Source: an uncultured Prevotellaceae bacterium
GTDB lineage: Bacteria > Bacteroidota > Bacteroidia > Bacteroidales > Bacteroidaceae
DNA: 48,333 bases
Assembly (NCBI GenBank): GCA_900319225.1
Contig: ONNV01000014.1
Coordinates: forward strand, 1-48,333
Reading direction: 5' to 3'
Shown piece by piece: positions 26,506 through 38,673 of this stretch (position 1 is the stretch's first letter; each line of letters opens with the position of its first letter). A program made the position numbers and the translations under genes. The notes below the pieces were generated by a model, which was not told where the DNA came from, searched no databases, and was given only the letters and a program-made list of their open reading frames with translations.

Positions 26506-26594
26506 GGGCCTTGGCTACGCCAGGCCCGATAAACCTTTTTTTAGTTCACTCCGTGAACGCGCTCCCTACGGGAGCTTGGCGGCCCTACGGGACC
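26506..26594. repeat. Chain of four triloop hairpins
   Basis: GGGCC-T-TGGC/GCCA-GGCCC with loop TAC (26506-26527, followed by a T7 run at 26536-26542), GTTCAC/GTGAAC with loop TCC (26544-26558), GCTCCC/GGGAGC with loop TAC (26561-26575), and GCGGCCC/GGG-A-CCGC with loop TAC (about 26579-26596). The remaining stretch to 26646 shows no gene. The style resembles the dispersed repeat at 4416 and 48188, but the sequences are not obviously homologous. Confidence 0.7.
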
Positions 26595-26646
26595 GCGGTC
26601 TCGTTCGTCGCCTCACTCGCTCCATTACGCTAATGCCTGCGTAAAC

Positions 26647-27309
26647 TTACCATTCTATGGGAGTCTGGCCGTGATCGGTGAGCCACTTGTTCGCAAGGCT
26701 GAAATGGTGGTTTCCGAAGAAGCCGTTGTAGGCCGATAAGGGGGACGGATGTGCCGAACTGAGCACAAGATGACGCGAGCGGTCTATGATGGCACCTTTC
26801 TTCTTGGCGTACCCGCCCCAGAGAATGAATACCAGACCGTCACGGCCCGAGTTGAGTTCACGGATTGCAGCATCGGTAAACTCCTCCCAACCGCGTCCCT
26901 GATGTGATCCGGCCTGACCGGCACGGACAGTGAGTGTAGCGTTGAGCAGAAGCACTCCCTGACGGGCCCATCGGGTAAGGTCTCCGCTTACGGGTACCGG
27001 CTTGCCCAGGTCATCGCTTATCTCCTTGAAGATGTTACGCAGCGACGGCGGGAACGGCACACCCTCATTTACCGAGAAACAGAGACCGTGAGCCTGGCCC
27101 GGCTCATGATACGGATCCTGCCCTATTATCACCACCTTGACCTTGTCAAAAGGACACAGGTCAAAAGCATTGAATATAAGGGATCCTGGAGGATAGACCG
27201 GGCCATGGGCGTACTCTTCCTTTACAAAGTCTGTCAAAGTCTTGAAATAGGGCTTGTCAAACTCTGTCTGGAGATGCTCCTTCCAACTCTGGTCTATCCG
27301 AACGTCCAT
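26647..27309 (-). CDS. ung: Uracil-DNA glycosylase, family 1
   Basis: Removes uracil from DNA in base-excision repair. The 220 residues carry the water-activating motif IIGQDPYHEPGQAHGLCFS (Asp65), the FPPSLRNIFKE minor-groove loop, and the HPSPLSAYNGFFGNHHFS leucine-loop segment with catalytic His187. Their numbering nearly equals the E. coli enzyme (Asp64, His187). It follows asnA on the minus strand after a 70-bp AT-rich inverted repeat. Confidence 0.95.
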   Translation of the reverse strand: MDVRIDQSWKEHLQTEFDKPYFKTLTDFVKEEYAHGPVYPPGSLIFNAFDLCPFDKVKVVIIGQDPYHEPGQAHGLCFSVNEGVPFPPSLRNIFKEISDDLGKPVPVSGDLTRWARQGVLLLNATLTVRAGQAGSHQGRGWEEFTDAAIRELNSGRDGLVFILWGGYAKKKGAIIDRSRHLVLSSAHPSPLSAYNGFFGNHHFSLANKWLTDHGQTPIEW

Positions 27310-27318
27310 AAATCTAGT

Positions 27319-27379
27319 GAATTGAGAATTCAGAATTGAGAATTAACGCAGGTTCCGCCATTCAATTCTCAATTTTCAA
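27319..27379. repeat. AT-rich inverted and direct repeats between asnA and ung
   Basis: AATTGAGAATT occurs twice in direct order (about 27320-27344) and again inverted (about 27364-27380), so several alternative stems can form. Similar AATTGAGAATT strings are, from memory, common in intergenic DNA of Bacteroidota. It may act as a weak terminator or mRNA stabiliser. Confidence 0.55.
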
Positions 27380-28417
27380 TTATATCAACTGAATGCCGGC
27401 TTTGGCGCACTGTGCGCGCATATCATCCGGCCATATGCTGGCCTGGATCTCACCTATGTGGGCTTTCTGAAGGAACAGCATGCACAGACGTGACTGGCCT
27501 ATGCCGCCACCAATTGACAGAGGCAGCTCACCGGAGAGCAGTTTCTTGTGGAAATAGAGTTCCTTGCGCTCCTGCTTGCCGCAAAGGTCAAGCTGACGCA
27601 GCAGAGACTCCTTGTCTACGCGGATACCCATTGATGAGAGCTCCATGGCACGGCCCAGGATGGGGTTCCAGACCAGAAGGTCACCGTTCAGGCCCAGAAA
27701 TCCGTCCTCATTGGGAGTTGTCCAGTCATCATAGTCAGGGGCGCGAAGGTCATGCTCCTGTCCGTCACCCAGTTTACCGCCTATACCCATGATGAATACG
27801 GCGCCATGCTCGCGGCAGATAGCATCCTCACGCTCCTTGGGAGTCTTGTCGGGATAGAGGCGGCGCAGCTCCTCAGAGTGGATAAAGAACACCTCGCGGG
27901 CCAGGAACGGCACCAGCTGAGGATAGGTCTCACTTATGAGATACTCCGTGCGGAGCATAGCTGAATATATCTTGCGTACTATGCGCTTAAGGAAATCAAT
28001 GTTGCGGTCACCGGCAGTGATGGTACGCTCCCAGTCCCACTGGTCAACGTAGAGGGAGTGCAGGTTACCCAGGCTCTCATCGGCACGGATGGCATTCATA
28101 TCGGTATAGATGCCGTATCCGGGACGGATGTCGTACTCGGCAAGAGTAAGACGTTTCCACTTGGCAAGTGAATGGACAACCTCGGCCTTGGCATCACCCA
28201 GATCCTTGATGGGGAATGTGACTGCACGCTCCACGCCGTTAAGGTCATCATTTATGCCCATTCCCTTGAGCACGAACAGAGGTGCGGTGACACGTCTCAG
28301 CTGCAATCCCGTTGAGAGATTCTGCTGGAAGAACTCCTTGATCAGTTTAATGCCCTGCTCTGTCTGCTGCATTGACATAAGCGGCTTGTAGTTTTCAGGA
28401 ATAATCAGGTAACTCAT
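27380..28417 (-). CDS. asnA: Aspartate-ammonia ligase (asparagine synthetase A)
   Basis: Makes asparagine from aspartate, ATP and ammonia, via a class II tRNA-synthetase-like fold. The 345 residues match the family along their whole length: QTEQGIKLIKEFF near the N-terminus, VVHSLAKWKRLTLAEY, then LYVDQWDWERTI, and GGGIGQSRLCMLFLQKAHIGE at the C-terminus, corresponding to class II motif 3. The length is close to the E. coli 330. It stands alone upstream of ung; lptD ends 12 bp before its start. Confidence 0.95.
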   Translation of the reverse strand: MSYLIIPENYKPLMSMQQTEQGIKLIKEFFQQNLSTGLQLRRVTAPLFVLKGMGINDDLNGVERAVTFPIKDLGDAKAEVVHSLAKWKRLTLAEYDIRPGYGIYTDMNAIRADESLGNLHSLYVDQWDWERTITAGDRNIDFLKRIVRKIYSAMLRTEYLISETYPQLVPFLAREVFFIHSEELRRLYPDKTPKEREDAICREHGAVFIMGIGGKLGDGQEHDLRAPDYDDWTTPNEDGFLGLNGDLLVWNPILGRAMELSSMGIRVDKESLLRQLDLCGKQERKELYFHKKLLSGELPLSIGGGIGQSRLCMLFLQKAHIGEIQASIWPDDMRAQCAKAGIQLI

Positions 28418-28428
28418 AGTATATTTTT

Positions 28429-31254
28429 TTAATCGTCATACCAATTGACATAGCTGTTGTAGCCTGAACGTTTCTTAACCTTGAGCAGGTCAGACAACAT
28501 GCTGGAATTTGCCTTTACAGTAAAGTTATATGATGTATAAGGCTTGAGCACGACACTGCATGACATGTTGAAACAGTGCAGGTCACGCGTTATGCTCATT
28601 GTAGTCGTAGTGAAATCATGATAGGTAAAGTCCCAACCGGATGAGAAGTTTATGTTCCACTTGTTGGTCAGTTTCATATTACCCGACATATTCATGCTGT
28701 GAGTAAGTTTCCAGGGGTAACGCATGCGTTTGGGATCGATCTTGGCTCTGGTATCCTCTCTCATGGATATACCGTAGGATACGGAGAATGACCAAGGCAG
28801 GCTGTACTCCACATAACCGTCCTCATCCACCGCAGCTTCACCGTTTTTCTTTCCGGGAGCGGACTGGGCCTGTCTCACACGGCCGGACCTGGACCTTATA
28901 TCCGCGTTGGGATTCTCATTGAACTCTTCATCCTCATCAAGCTCATCCATGTCATTGCCAAATAGGCCGTACACCTTGTCACGCCATTCGCGCAGGGTGT
29001 TGTTGTTGAACGTGTATGAGAAGTTCTGGCTCATGCCCTGGAATCGGCCGAACCTGCCGTATGAATACTCGGTACGGTCACCCACATACACCTTGCCGTT
29101 CTCATCGAACTCATATGCATAGGTAGCCCAGGTGGCGTTGAAACTGAATGTGTAGCTCTTGGTGAGCTTGATTCTGAGTCTGGTGCTCAGGTTACTCCAC
29201 GGTTTTGTCTTGGCGGCAAAATTGTATGACATGGAGGCTCCAAGCTCATCAATCAGTGGTTTTGTAACGATTCCCTCATTGGTGGTATCCCTATCACTGT
29301 GATACCTGATCTGGACATTGTTGCTGATACTCAGTGCCAGAGTCCCGGACTCGCCCTTACCCGGCACGCCGTACAGGGAGCCCTGATAGGGTGAGTACTC
29401 TACGGTCTTGACATTGCCGTCGGCATCCGTGTATACGTAGGTGTCATAGTATCCGTAACGGTCAGCTCCAAAGTCAGGTGACATACTGTAACTCAACGAC
29501 GGGCTGAACACGTGTCGGGCTGCAATGAACTTATCGCCGAACACCTTTTTCCACAGATTTGTAGGCGTGTATGTTCCGTACAGTTTGGTATTGGCGCTTA
29601 CGCTGAAACTGTAGTTGTAGACGCGGTTGAACCCGTAAACGGTATCCCTGGCAACCTTCATCTGGGTGTCATCCCAGGATTGCATGACCTTGTAGGAATA
29701 CCAACGCGAGTTATAGTTGAGTGACGGCGTCACGTTTATGCTCTTGAGTATCTGGAATGTGGCGCTGATAGGTATTGAGTGGCGCATTCCGTTACGCCAG
29801 TCACTTACCAGGCTCTTGTCCAGGAGTTCGCTCTCCTTGCATGATATGCTGTTGCTCAGTGAACCTGAGTAGGTAAGCGAGATCTTCTCATACCATTTCT
29901 CCTGGCCCACCACCTTCTTGCGCTTGAACGGATATACGCGCTGCAGCGACAGGTTGAGTGAAGGGAAGCTCACAGAGAGCGTGGAGTCACGCATATTCTG
30001 TGACATGTTCATTGAGCTGGAGAGAGACAGACCGATGGAGGGGAAGTTGCGCGAGTAGCTCACACTTGACGTTCTGGTACTCTGTGATGTGAGTGAAGGG
30101 TTGTAGAGACTGCTCAGGTTGGACCTCTCATAACTCTGTGTGGCAAAGTTCACACTGGCCGAGAAGTTCTGGTATGGGTTGGCCTTGGCATCCTGACGGT
30201 GTGTCCAGCGGAACTTGAAGTTCTTGGTCACGGAGTAGTCCGGGAGACCCTTGTCACCCTGCTTGGTGGTAAGCTGGCTCACGTAGAAGTTGCCGGAGAA
30301 CTTATAGCGCTTACGGTATTTGCTCTCGGCCGACATACCCCACGAACCCTTGGTGAATATCTCACCCAGCACCTTGAGGTCAAAATAATCCGACAGTGCA
30401 AAATAGTATCCTCCATCCTTGAGGTAGAATCCGCGTTCCATCTCATCACCGTACGTAGGCACAATTATGCCCGATGCATAGTCACCCTCCAGGAACGGGA
30501 AGAATCCGAACGGAACGAACAGCGGCAGGGGCACGCCCATAACCTCCAGATATGCCGGGCCGAATATCACGTCACGTCCGGGACGTACCTTGGCGCGGGT
30601 TATGCGGATATTGAAGTGCGGATCGTCATGCTGGTCGCAGGTGGTGTATACGCCGTCGGCTATGTAGTACTCGCCTTCGGGTCCTTTCTTGGCCTCGTTA
30701 CTGGTCATGTAGCCCTCACCCTGCTGGGTTATGATCTCATTGATGTAACCCTTCTCGGTCTTGAAGTTGTAGCTGATATGATTTGACTCATAGGGAGTGG
30801 AACCGTCCACGAACACAGGCGTTCCCTTCCACTCTCCTGCCGAGTCACGAACACCGTCGGCATAGACCAGACTGCTGTCCATCTGCATCTTGATGACCTC
30901 GGCGGTAAGCTGTACTTTCTGGTAGTTGACCTTACTGTTTCCGTACAGCGAAGCGTAACCTCCGTTATTCCATATCATGGAGTCCGTGGACTCATAAATG
31001 ACCGGATCCTCAAGTGAGTCTTTCTTCTTGGTTCTGGGGGGTATGGAATCCCGGACCTGGGCAAGAGTATCAGCCGCAGCAGCCGTCAGTGAATCCGCCA
31101 TGGCGGTCATGACGCTGTCCGGAATCTGATAGGCGGTAGACAATGAATCGGCCGATGCAATGGAATCCGTCACATTCTGTGCAACTGCATTCCATGCCGG
31201 CATGAGCAATCCGAGGACAACCGGAAGCCACGTTTTTCTGAACTTTACCGCCAC
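28429..31254 (-). CDS. lptD: LptD-like lipopolysaccharide assembly outer-membrane protein
   Basis: About 941 residues. A signal peptide (KTWLPVVLGLLMPAWNAVAQ) is followed by an Asp/Ser/Ala-rich linker, an OstA/LptA-like jellyroll (about 110-230), and a very large beta-barrel of alternating aromatic strands to the C-terminus. It should receive LPS from the Lpt bridge (see lptC) and insert it in the outer leaflet. The frame is open to a TTG at 31287, but that TTG is inside a -7 element (TACTTTTG on -, 31292-31285). I therefore place the start at the GTG at 31254, which directly precedes the signal peptide. Confidence 0.85.
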   Translation of the reverse strand: MAVKFRKTWLPVVLGLLMPAWNAVAQNVTDSIASADSLSTAYQIPDSVMTAMADSLTAAAADTLAQVRDSIPPRTKKKDSLEDPVIYESTDSMIWNNGGYASLYGNSKVNYQKVQLTAEVIKMQMDSSLVYADGVRDSAGEWKGTPVFVDGSTPYESNHISYNFKTEKGYINEIITQQGEGYMTSNEAKKGPEGEYYIADGVYTTCDQHDDPHFNIRITRAKVRPGRDVIFGPAYLEVMGVPLPLFVPFGFFPFLEGDYASGIIVPTYGDEMERGFYLKDGGYYFALSDYFDLKVLGEIFTKGSWGMSAESKYRKRYKFSGNFYVSQLTTKQGDKGLPDYSVTKNFKFRWTHRQDAKANPYQNFSASVNFATQSYERSNLSSLYNPSLTSQSTRTSSVSYSRNFPSIGLSLSSSMNMSQNMRDSTLSVSFPSLNLSLQRVYPFKRKKVVGQEKWYEKISLTYSGSLSNSISCKESELLDKSLVSDWRNGMRHSIPISATFQILKSINVTPSLNYNSRWYSYKVMQSWDDTQMKVARDTVYGFNRVYNYSFSVSANTKLYGTYTPTNLWKKVFGDKFIAARHVFSPSLSYSMSPDFGADRYGYYDTYVYTDADGNVKTVEYSPYQGSLYGVPGKGESGTLALSISNNVQIRYHSDRDTTNEGIVTKPLIDELGASMSYNFAAKTKPWSNLSTRLRIKLTKSYTFSFNATWATYAYEFDENGKVYVGDRTEYSYGRFGRFQGMSQNFSYTFNNNTLREWRDKVYGLFGNDMDELDEDEEFNENPNADIRSRSGRVRQAQSAPGKKNGEAAVDEDGYVEYSLPWSFSVSYGISMREDTRAKIDPKRMRYPWKLTHSMNMSGNMKLTNKWNINFSSGWDFTYHDFTTTTMSITRDLHCFNMSCSVVLKPYTSYNFTVKANSSMLSDLLKVKKRSGYNSYVNWYDD

Positions 31255-31380
31255 TTGTTGTTGAGCTTTCTCTTTAACAAACTGCAAAAGTATCTATAAA
31301 AGCCCAATTAAGCGCACACGCGGGGCGCTTTTCTGATTTTTTAATAGAAAAAAGAGAATGCCCGTCCGGGCAGGACGGAT

Positions 31381-35141
<3,761 letters not shown>

Positions 35142-35224
35142 TTATTTTACGGCATGCCATTAAAGGGAAAAATGCTATCTTTACGCAAAATTCACATGCG
35201 CACACGCGCGACAACTATTGATAT

Positions 35225-37186
35225 ATGACAAAGGTCATCCGTAACGGACAGAAGGCACTGCCGGAGTGGGTCATGAAACTGATTCCATTCATTCTGGCAC
35301 TTGCACTTTGGTGTACGCTCACATTCAGGGAACAGTATTTCCTAAAGAAAGTAGAGGATCTATCCGTATTCCTGTTTGACAAACAGTTTATCCTTGAGAG
35401 CTTAAGGATTCCGGGAGGCATTCTGGGTCTGGCCGGTTCATTCCTCACCCAGTTTCTCCATTTCCCATGGTTTGGAGCATTGATATGGGTATCACTGCTG
35501 CTACTCGCCTATTTCCTGACAATACGCACATTCCGCATACCATCCTCCATGAGCGCTCTTGCGCTTATTCCCGTAGCATTACTTGTAATAGGAAACATGT
35601 CACTGGGTTACGGGGTTTTCATAATGAGATTCCAGGACCATTTCTTTTCACCGGTTTTGGGATATCTGGCAGCACTGATACCACTTGGCGTCATAAACCG
35701 CAGCAGGAATTTTTTGAGTAAAATTGTTTTCACAGCGATCTGGTTCATTGCCGGCTACCCTATAATTGGAGTATATGCAATTACGGGAGCCATAGCTGCT
35801 GCATGCGCAGAGCTTTCCGACAGCGAGTCATTACGCAAACAACGTTTTACTCTGCTCTTATTCACCTTAGCTCTGGCTGTCCTTGTCCCAATTGTCATCT
35901 ATCCTCTTTACACATCATACAGGCTGACAGACAGTTGGACACTGGGGCTACCATCCATATCAGAAGCCACCCTGACACGTACAGTAAGGGCTCCGTTCAT
36001 GCTTGCACTTCTTTGCCAGATACTGTTTGGATCAGCACGTGGCAAGCTCTCTGCAGTATCCCTTTCTGCCGCCAGGAAAACTACAGTCCAATCCGTGCTG
36101 CTTATCGTTTCCGTAGCATCCGTATGGGGATTCTGGTTCAAAGATGATAATTTCCGCACGGAACTGTCCATGACAGATGCAGTTGACAGGTATGATTGGT
36201 CAGAAGTGGTAAGAATCTACACCAAAGCGGCAGATGTCCACTCCAAATCTGATGCCAAGGCATATGCATCACGCACAAAAAAGCTTTCCCAAGCCAAGTC
36301 AAAAGATGAGATATCGGCCATAGTGGACAGCTACAGCAAACGTTTCTTTGAGCCCACACGCACCATGGTCATGTACCGTGACCTGGCCCTGCTTAAGACC
36401 GGCCGCGCGCTTGACGAGGCATTCACCATGATGGATGGCGGCCGCCCCCAGAAAACCCGTTATCAGGTTCCAATGGCATATCAGTCCGGAAAGCAGTTTT
36501 ATTTCCAATATGGACTGGAAAACATGTGTTACCGCTGGTGTATGGAGGATATAATAGAACACGGATGGAGTTTCAGCACACTTAAGTACATGGTTGAATA
36601 CGCCATTCTGACCGGAGAGTACTCACTGGCAACAAAACATATTGACAAATTGTCCAAGACATTGTTCTATCGCAAATGGGCGCGGTCACGGAGCGAACTC
36701 GTATCCGCCCCGGAATCCATTGCCCATACGAAACCTTACAAGGGAATACTGCCCTATCTGTGTTTTGAGGACAATATGTCAAATGACATGGGTAAGACAG
36801 AGCTATATGTGATGAACCATTTCCTGAATGACCGGACCAGGAATGCCACCGTTCAGTATAACCGCGCCGCCTTGCTGTTTGCCATGCGGACACAGAGCAT
36901 TCCCAAATTCTGGGAATGCCTGATCAACTATATCGGTTCGTCAAACGATATACATTCACTGCCACGCTCGGTTCAAGAGGCCGCCCTGCTCTACCGCAGT
37001 CTTGAAAAAACCGGAGTAGAGTTGATCTATGACAATTCTGTAAAGGAGGGGCTGGACTCATTCAACAAATATGTCAGCAGTCATCCCATACGCGACATGA
37101 AAGAATCCCTGTATCCATTCCGGCTCAAGTTCGGAAAGACCTTCCAATACTATTACTATTTCATAAGGAATCTCCACACGTACTGA
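35225..37186 (+). CDS. DUF6057-type multi-pass membrane protein, copy A1
   Basis: 653 residues. About nine hydrophobic segments in the first 310 (for example IPFILALALWCTL, FGALIWVSLLLLAYFL, IVFTAIWFIAGYPIIGVYAI, TVQSVLLIVSVASVWGFWF) precede a soluble alpha-helical half of about 340 residues that looks TPR-like. The junction carries FWFKDDNF, also present in A2. I recall this as the DUF6057 family of Bacteroidota; the function is unknown. First gene of an A-B-A-B-amidase operon; the next start is 2 bp after its stop. A one-mismatch -7 element (TATCTTTA, about 35176-35183) lies upstream. Confidence 0.75.
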   Translation: MTKVIRNGQKALPEWVMKLIPFILALALWCTLTFREQYFLKKVEDLSVFLFDKQFILESLRIPGGILGLAGSFLTQFLHFPWFGALIWVSLLLLAYFLTIRTFRIPSSMSALALIPVALLVIGNMSLGYGVFIMRFQDHFFSPVLGYLAALIPLGVINRSRNFLSKIVFTAIWFIAGYPIIGVYAITGAIAAACAELSDSESLRKQRFTLLLFTLALAVLVPIVIYPLYTSYRLTDSWTLGLPSISEATLTRTVRAPFMLALLCQILFGSARGKLSAVSLSAARKTTVQSVLLIVSVASVWGFWFKDDNFRTELSMTDAVDRYDWSEVVRIYTKAADVHSKSDAKAYASRTKKLSQAKSKDEISAIVDSYSKRFFEPTRTMVMYRDLALLKTGRALDEAFTMMDGGRPQKTRYQVPMAYQSGKQFYFQYGLENMCYRWCMEDIIEHGWSFSTLKYMVEYAILTGEYSLATKHIDKLSKTLFYRKWARSRSELVSAPESIAHTKPYKGILPYLCFEDNMSNDMGKTELYVMNHFLNDRTRNATVQYNRAALLFAMRTQSIPKFWECLINYIGSSNDIHSLPRSVQEAALLYRSLEKTGVELIYDNSVKEGLDSFNKYVSSHPIRDMKESLYPFRLKFGKTFQYYYYFIRNLHTY

Positions 37187-37188
37187 TT

Positions 37189-38673
37189 ATGAGATTAAGA
37201 CATATCATTCCATCGTTATTGGTATTGGCAGCCTGCTCAACGCAGGTTCCTGATACATCATTGGCTCTGGATAACACCCCAAACATATTTCCTGACTACA
37301 CGGACGTTACCGTACCATCGAACATAGCCCCTCTTAATTTCAGGATTCAGGAGAATGCAGACAGGTTCATAACAGTCATGTCTGCCGGAGCAGAAAAAAT
37401 GGTCACAAGAGGTGACAAAGTGATAATACCCGCAAATAAATGGAACAGGCTCAAGGAGCATGGAACTGTCAGCGTTCAGGTCTATGCATTCAGCAACGGA
37501 TCCTGGTCCGGATACAAGCCTTTCTCCTTTACGATATCGGATGAGATTGACCCCTACATATCATACCGCATCATCATGCCGTCTATTGAGAGTTATGAAA
37601 GGCTGAGCATAAATCAGCGAGACTTAACTTCATTCAAAGAGAAGACAATATATGCAAACCAGATGGTTCAGGACGCCAGCAACGGTCAGTGCATAAATTG
37701 CCACCATTACAGGAACTACACTACCCACAACATGCAGTTCCATGCCCGTCAGTTTAAGGGAGGAACCATAATGGTTATTGACGGAGAGCTACGTAAGGTT
37801 AACCTCAAGACAGACTCCACCATATCGGCAGGAGTATACCCGGCATGGCATCCCACGCATGATTATATAGCCTACTCCACTAACAAGACCCACCAGTCCA
37901 TCCGCTCTATTGACCACAACAGGGTGGAGGTTGCCGATGAGGAGAGTGACCTGATCCTATATGACATACGTAACAACTCTGTAAGCATTATAGAAAACGA
38001 CTCCAGCCAATTTGAATGTTTTCCTTCATGGTCTCCCGATGGACGCATGCTATACTATGTTTCTGCATATTATGACGCCCCATTCGGCGAAAAACGCAAG
38101 GATCAGGTGTTCATCAATAGCAAAGACATAAAATACGACTTGTACTGCAAACCCTTTGATCCGGACACACGCACCTGGGGTGAGTCAGTCTTGCTTTATG
38201 ACTGCTCCGCTCAGGGAATGAGCGCCACACTGCCCAGAGTATCTCCCGACGGGCGCATGCTCCTATTCTCAATGGCTCCATACGGAGTATTCCATATCTG
38301 GCACCGCGAGTCTGACCTTTGGATGATGGACCTTAAGGACAACTCAGTCCGCAAACTTGACGAGATCAACAGCCCTGAGGTAGAGAGTTATCACTCCTGG
38401 TCATCAAACGGGAAATGGGTCATATTCAGCACCCGCCGCGAGGACGGCGCTTACACCAGGCTCTACATAGCTCATTTTGAGAAAGACGGTTCTTTTTCAA
38501 AGCCTTTTGCTCTCCCGCAACGCAATCCGGATTTCAACAAATCATTTCTCTATTCATACAACATCCCGGAATTCATGAAAGAGCCTGTGCATATCTCGCC
38601 CCAGCAATTTGCATCTTTCATCTCAAACATAGACGCAACACCTTCCAGTTATGAGTCCAAGAGAGGAAAATAA
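37189..38673 (+). CDS. Beta-propeller (PD40/TolB-like) lipoprotein with CXXCH haem motif, copy B1
   Basis: 494 residues. Lipobox LVLAAC (Cys16). An N-terminal beta domain (about 30-130) is followed by a haem-c-type motif C168-I-N-C171-H172, a conserved NMQFHARQ just after it that could supply a distal ligand, then PD40-like propeller blades (WHPTHDYIAYSTN, SWSPDGRMLYYVSA, RVSPDGRMLLFSM, SWSSNGKWVIFSTR). It should be an exported, membrane-anchored protein. Whether haem is attached is untested; the motif is kept in B2 at the same residue numbers. It follows A1 by 2 bp. Confidence 0.78.
   Translation: MRLRHIIPSLLVLAACSTQVPDTSLALDNTPNIFPDYTDVTVPSNIAPLNFRIQENADRFITVMSAGAEKMVTRGDKVIIPANKWNRLKEHGTVSVQVYAFSNGSWSGYKPFSFTISDEIDPYISYRIIMPSIESYERLSINQRDLTSFKEKTIYANQMVQDASNGQCINCHHYRNYTTHNMQFHARQFKGGTIMVIDGELRKVNLKTDSTISAGVYPAWHPTHDYIAYSTNKTHQSIRSIDHNRVEVADEESDLILYDIRNNSVSIIENDSSQFECFPSWSPDGRMLYYVSAYYDAPFGEKRKDQVFINSKDIKYDLYCKPFDPDTRTWGESVLLYDCSAQGMSATLPRVSPDGRMLLFSMAPYGVFHIWHRESDLWMMDLKDNSVRKLDEINSPEVESYHSWSSNGKWVIFSTRREDGAYTRLYIAHFEKDGSFSKPFALPQRNPDFNKSFLYSYNIPEFMKEPVHISPQQFASFISNIDATPSSYESKRGK

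Noticed and set aside
26393-26644. Two overlapping open frames of about 70-80 codons across the tRNA and the hairpin array
   Set aside because: They read through a tRNA and palindromic DNA, have biased composition (many Arg, Ser and Pro) and no recognisable domain.
28429-28437. Possible frameshift or truncation at the end of lptD
   Set aside because: The barrel ends in a normal aromatic strand (YNSYVNWYDD) and the stop is directly before asnA; the length of about 940 residues fits Bacteroidota LptD.
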